Shown here piece by piece: positions 1 to 10,338 of a stretch of DNA of 64,000 bases. Every line of letters begins with the position of its first letter. The first letter of the stretch is position 1. The notes below the pieces were generated by a model that was not told the DNA's origin, did no database searches, and worked only from the letters and a program-made list of their open reading frames with translations. The position numbers were made by a program, and so were the translations under genes. The DNA comes from Symsagittifera roscoffensis (taxonomy: Eukaryota; Xenacoelomorpha; Acoela; Convolutidae): contig NC_087062.1 in NCBI RefSeq assembly GCF_963678635.1, positions 90,249,845-90,313,844 of the forward strand, in the 5' to 3' direction.

Positions 1-930
1 CCCGATATCTTACATGACAGGCAGAGATACTCGCCACTTTACCACCGAAAACACAATTCGGAGCATATCTCCCAAGATCGTGTCATATAAGACACTCAAA
101 TTACAGCGTGACAATAGAACGCGCTCGGAGTTTAGGAAACCCGCTGTAAACAGCAACATAAAATCCAATCAGTTTTTTGAAAATGGCAGCTTTTTATCGC
201 CCCATTACTTTCCCAGCAAACAAAGCTGAGCAAAAACTGTTCTTAAAAAAGTTTGAAAGTAACTCTAGAGCTTTGTATCGATTCACAACAAAAACCAACT
301 TCAAGTAGTTCAATTTGAAAATCAAAAACGTTTTTTCGATACGAACTAAAAACTACGTAGTAGTTTAAATTCTCTTCGGTGGGAAATCCAACTCCGGTCT
401 CCAACGTGACAGGCTGGGATACTCAGCTCAGAATTTTTGTATCCTGCTGCATACAGCAACATAAAAACAATCAGTTTTTCGAAGAAAAAAAACAGCTTTT
501 TCTCAACCCATCACTGTCCCAGCAAACAATGCAGAGCTATAAAATCATCTTTGTAAAAATTTGAAAATAATTCTTGAGATTTGTATTTCAAGTAGTTCAG
601 TTTCAAAATAAAAAAACGTACCAAATTCAAAGATAATTTGGTAGTTCAAAATCTCTTCGGCGGTAAATCGAATCCCGGTCTCCAAGGTGACAGGCAGGGA
701 TAATCACCGATATACTACCGAAGATACAAATCATTTCATATATGCCAAGTTCGTGTCAAATGAAACACTCAAATTACAGTGTGACAATAGAACTCGCTCA
801 GCGTTCAGGTACCCCACTGTATACAGTAATATAAAAACCAATCATCTTTTTTTTAAAAAGCATCTTTTTATCAACCCAACACTGTCCCAGCAAACATTGC
901 AGAGCAAAAAGTTATCTTAGTCAACAGACA
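1..930 (-). repeat. Three tandem tRNA-Asp-related SINE-like units
   Basis: Three units of roughly 270-365 bp follow one another (about 1-365, 370-645 and 651-920). Read on the minus strand, the head of the third unit (about 650-720) resembles the A box, anticodon arm and B box of tRNA-Asp: the anticodon region reads CCTGTCAC (GTC anticodon) and the B box region, at about 662-676, reads GGGATTCGATTTACC. The second unit has the same head at about 372-425; the first is cut by the window edge. The bodies share a segment with the word acactcaaattacag and end near cccagcaaaca. A tRNA head plus an unrelated body is the SINE layout. Acceptor stems are poorly paired, so these are not functional tRNA genes. 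Confidence 0.65.
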
Positions 931-1811
931 GTTGGAAAAGAGTCAATGAACGCAATTAAACAGAAAAAAATTACAGACTCGTTTTGTGAAAAAATCTGAA
1001 CTTTCGAAATTCAAAGAAAAAAATAGATGCGCTTAATGCTCTTTGAATTTCTAAAACAATTTATGAGTGGCACTTTTTCGATTCGAGAAAACTGGATCAA
1101 TCAGTAAATTTTTCTGATGAAATTCTATTTAGTAAAATGAAATTCTTCTTTCGAAACTAGAAGCCAATCACGTTTTTCGTGACCTTTACACTTGCTGTTC
1201 GATTGTGGAACTTGCTTTCCTTTTAACAAAGGAAACGAACTGAACTTTTAAAAAATCAAGTAAAGCCGCGAAAACTGAATTTGAGCCTGAACAAATTTTA
1301 GAAGTTTCCTGAAAAAAATTCATCGCGACTACGTTCATCGACTCTTAATTATCAACTCGATCACTAATAACAGTCCGGTGAGTATAACAACCCGACAGCG
1401 ACGGCAAAAGTCAAGTAGATAAAAAGATGAGTGGAAGAAAGCTGGAAACTAACCTGCCTGTGTTGGGTCCTGCATAACGAAATATCTCAGCCCTGTTTCT
1501 TAGGAGCGGTTGCGAATTTGTGTGTCCGGAATCACCCCCTTTAAAAGTTGTCTTCAAGATCAAAGCAAAGTACGGTCAAAATTGACATCAAATCTGAAGA
1601 CCGTTGATTCATCGCATTTGCTTTGTCGCTTTCTCATTATTGCCCAGCAAAAAAAAATGTTTTTATCTCAAAACATTTCCAACTCAAAACTTAATTCAGA
1701 GCATATCTATCTTAACATTCAAATCGATGCCAATATTTGGATAATATTTTACGAATCAACAGATCAAAAACAACAAAATTATAATAAAATCACAGCGGAC
1801 AGTTTCAGAGT
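931..1811. other. THOC6 3' flank, no gene seen
   Basis: AT-rich sequence downstream of the THOC6 stop codon on the minus strand. It must hold the THOC6 3' UTR. No AATAAA was seen on the minus strand in the first 300 bases after the stop. No convincing coding region was recognised. Confidence 0.5.
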
Positions 1812-2641
1812 TTATACTCGAATGTTTAGTGAGAACGCTACATAGCCTGGGTTTGTAAATACATCTACCTTGGAACATTGCCCTGCCACACTTGCTAGTT
1901 GTGTGACTCGGTCGCTTTTCAAAGTGTGATATACAACGGGCACATTGGTCGGCACTTTTCTTACCAGACTGCCATTGATAGAGTAGGTGTACACATGGTT
2001 ATCACTGGAACCCACAAGTATCTCGCCAGTTGTTGAGTCACAGGAGACGTGATGTTGAGTGGCACCGTGGATGTCCATAGACTGGGCCATCTCGCCACTG
2101 GGTACATGCCATACTGACAAATTGGGTCCGCCCCCGCAGACTAGCCACTGATTAGACGAATCAAGGCATACGCACGAAAGCCATGATCCCAAATCGGGTC
2201 GGACCAAGTCGCGACGTTTCGATGGGACGAACGATTTAGTAACCGTACTTGTTCGGAGATCCCAGACTTTGGCAGATCCATCTTCGCTTGCAGATGCCAG
2301 CAAAGGAGTTGAGTCGCCGCTTCCCATGGCAAGCCATTGCACGTAATCAGTGTGACCTTTCAAAGATGCTTTCGTCCCTCTTCCACCTTCTAAATCCCAT
2401 CGCTGGATCATGTCATTGCCACACGCAGCGTATAACATGTTTGAAAACTCGTCAAATGCTAAGCAGTTGCATTCAGCATCGTCAAATACATCTTTTTTCT
2501 GCTCTAGTGGGAGACTCCACGCTTCGCTCAGTTGCACGGAAGACCTCTCCGATGAAGGCAGTTTGCACTTCCTGATGATTTCTTTCCACGAGAACGCTTT
2601 GATGGGGCCGACACCTCCTGTGACCAGAAACTCGTCTCCCA
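1812..2641 (-). CDS. THOC6: THO complex subunit 6, coding exon 2 (C-terminal)
   Basis: The last coding exon, 830 nt, supplies 276 of 351 residues and ends in TAA. It encodes WD40 blades, with visible repeat ends such as IQRWDLEG and SAKVWDLR. The C terminus (CSKVDVFTNPGYVAFSL) closely follows the end of vertebrate THOC6. The acceptor is GTTTAG at 2647-2642. The exon starts with two bases that complete the codon begun by the last base of exon 1, giving Val-Gly-Asp-Glu-Phe across the join, where vertebrate THOC6 has a blade boundary. THOC6 is a beta-propeller subunit of the nuclear THO/TREX complex, which couples transcription to mRNA export. The joined protein (351 aa) is close to the usual length of about 340. 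Confidence 0.9.
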
Positions 2642-4053
2642 CTAAACGAAGTTAAATTAAAACAGGTTTAACCACTTCCTGTGGAAGTAGCACAGAAAGT
2701 TCCGACAACATTAATTTTCAAAGATAAAAATTTAAAAACAGAGCCAACAGAAAGTTAGACAAGCGTCCAGGAACAAGCCAAGAGAAAAAATTGAAGCATT
2801 TTAAAACATTGTTCTAATTTCAAAGTAAAAATACATCACGTTAAAACTCTTTGAATTTCGAGAATCTTATATAAGCGGCACTTTTTTCATCAAACTAACC
2901 CATGAGAGAAAACTGGGCCGATAGGTTTTTTTATTCCGCTAGATCCACTAAAAATTTCTTTCAAAACTTAACGTATTTCACGATTTTTGCGCCATTTGCA
3001 CGCATATTTATGGTTAATGCCAAATTATTGGCAATATCCTTTTCGGTCAACGAATCGAACGAAGTTAATTAACCTCATTTCGATGTCGGATTTTAGTTTC
3101 TATTTAATTTCCACACATGAAAACTGCTTACAAAAAACCAATTCACCTAAATGCTTTACTTTTTGACCATTTAAATTGGTCAGGGTCACCGATATTGCCA
3201 CCAATTTGGCATTAACTATATAATTAGAGAGCGTAATTTTCCTCCTATTTAACAATTGAATTTGAAATGACCTTAAACCGAAATCAAAAATCAAACCGCT
3301 CGAAATCAAACTTGAACGTTAACAACTTTTGAAACCTCGAAAGCGCAAGCTATTGAATTTCAACTCCAAAATAAAACAAGACTCTTTTTCCTTCCCACAT
3401 CTGCAAAATTATACAATTAATTGAAGTATTTGAACACAATGTCCGATTGCTATGAAAATTGCCATACGGTCTAATTAGGCCTTGACAAACAAATTTGGTC
3501 TTCTTACTTAACCTTGTGAAACCACTCTTTATATCAGAAAATTGATGCTCACGTGACGTGGGGGGAAACAAGAAAGAGCCGAAAACAAGCTCACTGTGAC
3601 AACTCGAATTTAAGCGTGATCAAATTTGGACACTCTCCTGGAAAAAACTTAAATTATGTATTCACTTCGTTCATTGACAGTTAAAAATGATCTATTTTAT
3701 TTCAAAAAATTGAGAAACGGTGAATGAACGCAATGAGACTATAACGAGAACGCAACTTTTTTAATATAAATTACGGCATTATTATATCATTAGTTATTAA
3801 GTTTATATATTGCTGCGAAATCTAATAAATAAAAACTGAAGTGAACTGCAATATATTGCCATTAAGCGCCATCGATGTAATATATTGCCACTAAGCTGAT
3901 TAATAATGAAGCGAAAAAAAATTATAAGCCGATTAAATAAAATCAAAACATTTAAAAAAAAGAAATTATACCAACCGGATTTGTAGGTTTAAAATCAACA
4001 AACAAATTTTAAATGCGAACATGTTCAGAACTTGTATGTTGGTTGACGAAAAG
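2642..4053. other. Intronic sequence, no gene seen
   Basis: AT-rich THOC6 intron sequence to the left of the retroelement. It holds short diverged fragments of the dispersed families seen elsewhere in the window, but no coding region I could support. Confidence 0.5.
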
Positions 4054-4057
4054 GTAG
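4054..4057. repeat. Target-site duplication, left copy (GTAG)
   Basis: GTAG directly precedes the 5' LTR and is repeated directly after the 3' LTR at 22596-22599. Four to five bp is the size normally made by Ty3/gypsy integrases, and it fixes the ends of the element. Confidence 0.88.
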
Positions 4058-4467
4058 TGGAACCTGATCTAAACTATATTTTATGATTGGATAAATTAGA
4101 TATTTTACCACTGTAAAGTATTTAATATTAACCAATCATGATCCATCTAACTAACAACCCACTTATTTGTAAGTGCTGAAATTACTTGTAATTTCAGCAC
4201 CAGAGAGATTTGAATTTAACTTAGAAATTAGTTGTCTCTCCAAGAGAACTTCAGCAGCCGCAACAAACCAGTATACCCTAAATCTATTGAGCCTAGCAGA
4301 GACTAGTTAAACACCCTGAGACTAGAAAGTATAAGAGTAAGATTAGGATCGGTATTAGACTAAGAAGTTGCGCGAATCTATCCGGCCGAAAATAAGATAG
4401 CGTGACGAGCAGACGGTGTACCCTATCCGAAATTACTCTATGAGTTAACCATCTCGGTTATAACTCA
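4058..4467 (+). repeat. 5' LTR (410 bp)
   Basis: Starts TGGAACCTG and ends ATAACTCA. It matches 22186-22595 over its full length with six substitutions and no indel. It holds a perfect inverted repeat at 4173-4200 and an imperfect one at its 3' end, around TGAGTTAACC...GGTTATAACTCA. Confidence 0.95.
4173..4200. promoter_or_regulatory. Perfect 13-bp inverted repeat inside the LTR
   Basis: GTGCTGAAATTAC and its exact reverse complement flank a TT centre. The same 28 bases are unchanged in the 3' LTR at 22301-22328, although the LTRs differ elsewhere. It could form an RNA hairpin or bind a dimeric factor; function is inferred. Confidence 0.7.
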
Positions 4468-4469
4468 TC

Positions 4470-4487
4470 TGGTGCGACCATAAGTCT
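4470..4487 (+). other. Candidate primer-binding site
   Basis: TGGTGCGACC begins two bases after the 5' LTR. A primer-binding site must start TGG to pair with the CCA end of a tRNA. I could not name the tRNA by eye, so the site rests on position and the TGG start. Confidence 0.55.
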
Positions 4488-5114
4488 CGAATAAGACCTT
4501 AATAGCTTAGAATTAACCAAAAATAGATTAGAATTTAGACAAAACATTTTCAAAATGTTATACGATAATAATTTAATCGAAATGTCTCTACGACTCAATA
4601 GATCAGAGCCGATATTCCGAACGATAATAGAACTACCCGGAAATGGAAGAAGACCTCGAACAAGAGACGACATACGACAAAGTAGAAACTTACCAAATAG
4701 TTTTATGATCGTACGGCAAAAGCCAACACAAACTTTTATATTTAGAATCTTATCAGCAATGAATTTACATTTTCATTTGCAAACATAAAATTTTGAAGTC
4801 AATCTTCATGATCATTTCAGGCGCTAAACAAAATTATTAATATACAATAACGATTGATAAAAAGATCTCAGATCGTTTTCTTAATTTCAGCAGTCTTATA
4901 TAAAACATGTTTGAAAAATATTTATTGAAAATGAAAATAAAAATTAGTAGCATGACAATAAAGTGTTAGTAATCATAAAATCATCTGTTGTCCCAGCTTC
5001 ATCACCTAAACTTAACAGCAATCATAAGCTCACTAATATCATTAAAAGATTAAATCTTTTTCTTAAATAAATTTAAACCAAATTACACTTAAATTTACTT
5101 AAATTTAAAAATTA

Positions 5115-5198
5115 GATCATCAAGGCTTATCCTTGGATCTCAATAAATTTTTATTTCATTAAATTTAAAACCTGATTATCAAGGCCTATCCTTGGATC
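5115..5198 (+). promoter_or_regulatory. Duplicated leader hairpins
   Basis: Two copies of a stem-loop with arms near CAAGG and CCTTGGATC lie 59 bp apart, at 5115-5139 and 5174-5198, each preceded by the same A/T-rich word. Paired hairpins in a retroelement leader may serve genome packaging or dimerisation; that role is inferred. Confidence 0.45.
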
Positions 5199-5708
5199 AA
5201 AAAGAACAATTTTGTTCTCCACCACCCACTTAACAAGTGTCTAACGACCTCAAACGTCGATTCACTATCCAACCCTTCCAAAAGACCAAAGACTAATAGA
5301 AATTTTTAAATAAAACTAACCATTCAAATTAAGATAAACAGTGAAGAACTTCGGTTATTCATCCTTCACTTGAACCCTCCTCTTACCAGACCCAGGATAG
5401 ATCTTAGACTTAGTAAGTTTAAAATAGTACCTAACGAACTACTTGCGTTCTAATTATACCTGAACCTTGTGGATCGATTTACTATTCTCCAACCCTTGAA
5501 CACAATCACTACCCCTAAGTAAGATTAAGTAAGTTAACACCTTAGCTTAGACTAGCTGCGAGAAAGTAAAAAATCATTCTTCGGAATCGATATACTTTTC
5601 TCTCCAACCCTAAATAAAAAGACCCAGGTTAAGCTAACCAAAAAATCGTAAGGACTAACAGTCTAAGAAAATAACTAACAACTTTTTGCATCCCTCATCC
5701 TAAACCTT

Positions 5709-6170
5709 ATGTCATTCAAAAATCTAGGAAATAAACAAACAATCGTTTTACACAACTGTGAGATAGATAACCAAAAATACGATCTTGTCATCACACCTCA
5801 TACACAAACAGTTGGATACATTAGAACAAAACGACTAACAATAAAAAGAAAAATAATAAACAAACAAAGACAAATCACACGAAAAAGATTTTCAAAAAAT
5901 AGAAACGCATTTTCAGAATCAGAAGCCAGCAATTTAGATGAACTCTACAAATTAAAAGAATCAATTGATAGAAATTGTCCCATTCACGATCAAATATATT
6001 TTTCCGATTCAGAAACAACTTCAAATTCATCAAAAGGAGGAAAAAGAAGAATAAAAAAGCAATATAAACACAAACCAGTACACTTGTATAATTGGAATCA
6101 ACCAATTAGACACATCGATAGTTATATATTAACAGTCATTAAACAAAAAAATGAGCCACACTCAAAGTGA
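5709..6170 (+). CDS. Retroelement ORF a, unknown basic protein before gag
   Basis: 153 codons from ATG to TGA, intact. The product is hydrophilic, with a Lys/Arg-rich stretch at about residues 38-62 and a second basic patch at about 112-120 after a Ser-rich acidic stretch. It has no membrane segment or motif I recognise. Its 3' end overlaps the ATG of the next ORF (6151) by 20 bases, an arrangement typical of compact viral coding. Ty3/gypsy elements rarely carry a separate ORF upstream of gag. It may be an accessory protein or a remnant of a longer gag N terminus in another frame. No function is assigned. Confidence 0.55.
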   Translation: MSFKNLGNKQTIVLHNCEIDNQKYDLVITPHTQTVGYIRTKRLTIKRKIINKQRQITRKRFSKNRNAFSESEASNLDELYKLKESIDRNCPIHDQIYFSDSETTSNSSKGGKRRIKKQYKHKPVHLYNWNQPIRHIDSYILTVIKQKNEPHSK

Positions 6171-7374
6171 CGATAGTCCAGATGACGAAGAGGTTTACCC
6201 CTTCCTCATAGATGCACCCGATAATAGAGGGCAACATGATTTTTGCAAGAATTTACTCGTAAATTTGTTTGACCCGGAATCAGTCCATGCAAAGCAGAAT
6301 TCCCAGATGTAAAAATCAAAAGACAAATTATTGAACGTTATCTGAAAGATATATGTAACTTAACACAACAATATGGAATCTACACCATAGAATTCAGCAC
6401 AGAAAAATACGAATCATCGTAAATATGTAATTCAAACAGATGATCTTGAATTAGAATTTTCAAAAGTATTCTTAGAATATATTAAAAGCATACAATATCA
6501 TAATTCACAAAGAGCAAACTCTATATTCACTAACGAAGTTTTTGCAATAATATATACCTATATTTCTATATTAGAAAAAACAGAATTTCAAAGTATCTCA
6601 CCAACTGAAACATCCAAACATACAAAAGTACGACATGAAATCACGTTATTGTCAACTTTTCTACATATAATCAAAGAAAATTTCACTAAAGACGATGTTT
6701 CACAACACACAAAACATGACTTACAAAAAATTTTGGCATGGTTTATAATAGATTATTTCACACATAAAATAGACTTAATTTCACAAGCAAGAAAAAATTT
6801 CAGACCTCAAAATCCAAATGATGATACTGCCATTACAGAACAATCAGACTACGTTTGGGACCCTGAACGGTCTCATCCTACATTTATAAATATTCCACAA
6901 TCAATCTCAAGTCAAGCAATAAGTACAATATCTTACCACAGAGATTATGTAAAAGTAAAACCACTAACCATTGATGCAACACCATTAAACTACTATACAT
7001 TTTTACCTGATACACGAAATAACAGTTTAAATTCGACCGTCATACACAATGAAAACCTTAATGGAACTAGAAATCTTACACAACAAGATATTCAAACACA
7101 AGAAAATGAAGAAATTTTCCAAACAACAGCAACTACACAACAAAGTATTTCACCAATACATCCAAATTTAACAACACCAAGAAATACAAACACTTCACTG
7201 GCACAAGTAACCTTACAATCAACCGTTAAACCTTCGGTTGCTCCAAAATATTCACATATGGATTATCAAACATATAGACCCATGACAGTACCATCAAAAC
7301 CACGAAGAACGTTCACAAGAAACACTTTTGCAGAACACAATTATAATTATGCACATTCGTCAAAAACAAACTAG
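6151..7374 (+). pseudogene. Retroelement ORF b / gag N-terminal region, broken
   Basis: Starts at ATG 6151 and runs about 1.2 kb in frame 1 to a TAG at 7372-7374. The frame is interrupted near 6290-6310 (TAA at 6310-6312) and resumes at about 6418 after a short stretch that stays open in another frame. This is the pattern of two compensating frameshifts. The last 242 codons (from about 6649) are clean. The N-terminal third looks helical; the rest is Thr/Gln/Asn-rich and probably disordered. After the TAG the same frame stays open into gag at 7429, so this could be the amino-terminal part of one large Gag now cut by a stop, rather than a separate gene. Confidence 0.55.
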
Positions 7375-7428
7375 CCCCCACGAAAAACAAATAATAATCA
7401 TGTATGTTCTCACTATTGGGATAACCCA

Positions 7429-8943
7429 ATGACAAAAACCAACTCAGTTAATTTTCAAACTAATTCACATCCTCCACAGGATCATAGTGAAAATTACCCA
7501 TTCTTTCAACAAAATAAAAACAAAAAGCAAGCACCTCATCATACGGAATACTTATCATCTGATGATGATTATTTACAACCAGACATTTTTGCACAATATA
7601 CCCAAGAATATCGCAAACAAGGATCGCGACGACCTCATACATATAATAGAATTTTTTCTCCAAACCCAACAGATACACGAAATCAACAACCAATACATAT
7701 GCCAAATCCAACTAATACACAATCTTTTCAACCAATTCAACCACAAAACCCAATGACTATGCACTCGTATCAACCAACTCAAATGCAAAATGAAATACCA
7801 TTTCCATATTACCTTCAACAACACGAAATAACAAAAAATCAACTTTCAAATTTTTCGCAAATGCCAAATGCCGCAGAATCACTACAGATGACAATGAATC
7901 CATACCTCATGGGTGGATCATCAATAACATCAAATAAACCACTAATGGTATTTACAGGAACAGATCCTGAATGTTCTGTAGAAGATTATTTGAATGCAGT
8001 AACAGCAAATTTAATTTTAAATATAGGACCTGAACCAACTAATACGCCACTACATCAAAATTGGATACATAGACGCACAGCGTTGATACAAACAACTTTA
8101 GATGGCGCAGCTCAAAAATGGTTTTCAGCATTACCTATAGAAATAAAATCAGACTGGAAAAGATTTACACAGAAATTTTCAAAAATGTTTGACTCCGAAA
8201 GAAATAAACAACACCAAAGAGTTTTATGTAATGAAATTCGCAGATTACCAAATGAAACCATCAAACAATTAGCAGTACGTATCGAAACACTAGTTCGAAA
8301 AGCATATTCACTGAATACACATGACTATAAAAACACAAAAATGACAGAAATTTTAATGATGACCTTAACACCTCAATTAAGGAAAATAGCAATAAAAAAG
8401 AGAGCATCTCATCCTTCTTCAATTAGAGAGCCAGATTTAGATTTTCGAAAACTAGTAGACAAACTAGAGCAAGCGGAAATCACAATGAAACTTGAAGAAA
8501 CAGAAAATCTAAAACTACAATATAGTAATCGAATTGAAACAAACACTACACATGTAAATAACATACAGGAATCAGATACAGACCTAGTTGAAAAAATCAC
8601 TGAAATACTAAATATTTATGAAATACACCCAAATTTTAAAGGCAAACCATCTTTCAAAAAATGGTGTAACTATTGCCGACGATACGGACACAGTATTTCC
8701 GAAGGTAGACAAAAACAACAAGATAACCAAAACAAACCTCAAAAGCATAAAGAACCAAATAAATCGTTCTATCAATATATGAAAAAAGATCAAAATCTAC
8801 CAAACAAAAATATATACAGTAACAACAGTTCAGGAAAACCACTTCCGAACAACACCAATTACACAAGGAATCAATCACCATATTACTCAAGTTATAGAGG
8901 AAGATCACCAGAACGAAGAAATACAGAATTCTTCACAAAATAA
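7429..8943 (+). CDS. gag: Retroelement Gag
   Basis: 504 codons. Residues 1-155 are Gln/Asn/Pro-rich. Residues about 175-350 look like a Ty3/gypsy capsid: a helical region with AAQKWFSAL followed by W-x2-F-x3-F spacing. A zinc-knuckle-like CNYCRRYGHSISEG occurs at about 417-430. The first two Cys and the His are in place but the fourth ligand is Gly where Cys is expected, so the knuckle is damaged or atypical. Gag assembles particles and binds genomic RNA. The frame stops at TAA 8941-8943 while an overlapping frame, one base on, continues as an Arg/Asn-rich tail. Either a programmed shift or a mutation is possible. Confidence 0.8.
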   Translation: MTKTNSVNFQTNSHPPQDHSENYPFFQQNKNKKQAPHHTEYLSSDDDYLQPDIFAQYTQEYRKQGSRRPHTYNRIFSPNPTDTRNQQPIHMPNPTNTQSFQPIQPQNPMTMHSYQPTQMQNEIPFPYYLQQHEITKNQLSNFSQMPNAAESLQMTMNPYLMGGSSITSNKPLMVFTGTDPECSVEDYLNAVTANLILNIGPEPTNTPLHQNWIHRRTALIQTTLDGAAQKWFSALPIEIKSDWKRFTQKFSKMFDSERNKQHQRVLCNEIRRLPNETIKQLAVRIETLVRKAYSLNTHDYKNTKMTEILMMTLTPQLRKIAIKKRASHPSSIREPDLDFRKLVDKLEQAEITMKLEETENLKLQYSNRIETNTTHVNNIQESDTDLVEKITEILNIYEIHPNFKGKPSFKKWCNYCRRYGHSISEGRQKQQDNQNKPQKHKEPNKSFYQYMKKDQNLPNKNIYSNNSSGKPLPNNTNYTRNQSPYYSSYRGRSPERRNTEFFTK

Positions 8944-8944
8944 T

Positions 8945-10291
8945 TATAATCGATCAAATAGTCGAAATAACTATTCCAGATCAAATTCCAATGCAACACA
9001 TTTTGTTTCTAGATCCAGTTCCCAATCAAACCCAAGAAATAAACACTATTCCAATAATCAATCACGAAACTCAACATATAACAGAAATAGAAACTATTCA
9101 CATAATCGAAATAGAAGTTATTCGAACAATCGAAATCAGAATTACCCGAACAATCGATCAAGAAATAACTCATATAATAGATCGAACTTTCACAGATTAA
9201 ATGACAATTATCAAAACAGATCACGGAATAATTCACAAAATCGAAATTCAAGATATAATAATCAATATAGAAATTATTCCCAGTCACCACATAGGAATAA
9301 TAACCATTATAATAATTCTAAACATCGATACAAAAGTAGTACACCAAAACATCAAAGACATATTAATCAAGTACAGTCAAATGAAGAAACAACATCAGAC
9401 CCCCCAGGTATTGATGACACAGGAAGTAACGAACTACAACTAAATCAAATAAACTGTGGATCATCAGATACAGTAAGTGATACTGAAAATACCATCTCCG
9501 TAAATATGATAACAGTCGAAAACGACTACGAACCTATTATATATGAACAACCTTTTACATCACATATATATGAAAATCAATTGGAACTCCTTCACAATTA
9601 TTATATTGAACCCATCAATACTACACAAACTGCACAAGAAATAAACGAAATTAACACGGTAAATAAACCCGATGAAAATGACAAAACAAAATAATTAAAC
9701 ACAAATCATATTTATCAAAAAATACAAAAATAACAACCCAGAGAAAAAATTTGGACAATACCATTTCTCTTAGAAAGTCCAAGAAACAAGGAATTTCATC
9801 CACCAGATCTTGAAATTGATTTTTTAATTGATTCAGGAGCAGAATCAAACATAATTAATATTCCCACATGGAATGAAATCAAAACATAACATCCAAAATT
9901 AACGCCTCTTGCAACCTCTAGTAAACTAGCAACAGCGCAAGGATCAACATTAGTAAATTATGGAAAAATCCAATTATTATTCCTCCCCACAAGAACAATG
10001 GAGCAAAATAAAATTCTAAACAAACCATTTAAACAAATATTTCATATCACTGATATTAAATACAATATGATTGGCATACCATTTATATCAAAATATATAC
10101 CAACAATCAACATCTTGAATAGTAAAATACTGATCAAAGATATGTACACAAAAACAAAAAAAAAAGCTCTAACATTTTTTCAAAGATTAAATAAACAACC
10201 ACCATTCTTCTCAAAATTTTATCCAATTTATAACCAACAACGGAAACACCTCAAACCACTATCAGGAAATATATATATAATTTTTCAATAA
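8945..10291 (+). pseudogene. Gag tail plus aspartic protease, interrupted
   Basis: This frame is open from about 8945 to 9694 and encodes a tail very rich in Arg, Asn, Ser and Tyr (NRSNS, NRNRNYS-type words), likely RNA-binding, then an acidic stretch. It stops at TAA 9692-9694 and again near 9735. The same frame then gives a retropepsin-like protease whose active site LIDSGAESNII lies at about 9827-9860. A TAA interrupts it at 9886-9888 before the frame continues to 10291. The protease would cleave Gag and Pol. At least three in-frame stops make this copy non-functional unless there is readthrough or assembly error. Confidence 0.75.
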
Positions 10292-10338
10292 AACAAGTTC
10301 ACCAATATGATAAAAGTCAAAATAAACAACAACTTTTT

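Larger units (their letters stand above)
4468..5708 (+). other. Long untranslated leader of the retroelement
   Basis: About 1.24 kb between the 5' LTR and the first ORF. It has no sustained coding frame. It holds two related hairpins (5115-5139 and 5174-5198) and three copies of a motif resembling ATCGATTTACTATTCTCCAA, followed by CCCT, at about 5253, 5468 and 5585. Confidence 0.65.

Noticed and set aside
650-722. Functional tRNA-Asp gene
   Set aside because: The T arm and acceptor stem carry mismatches and the unit is repeated with a long unrelated body, so a SINE origin fits better.
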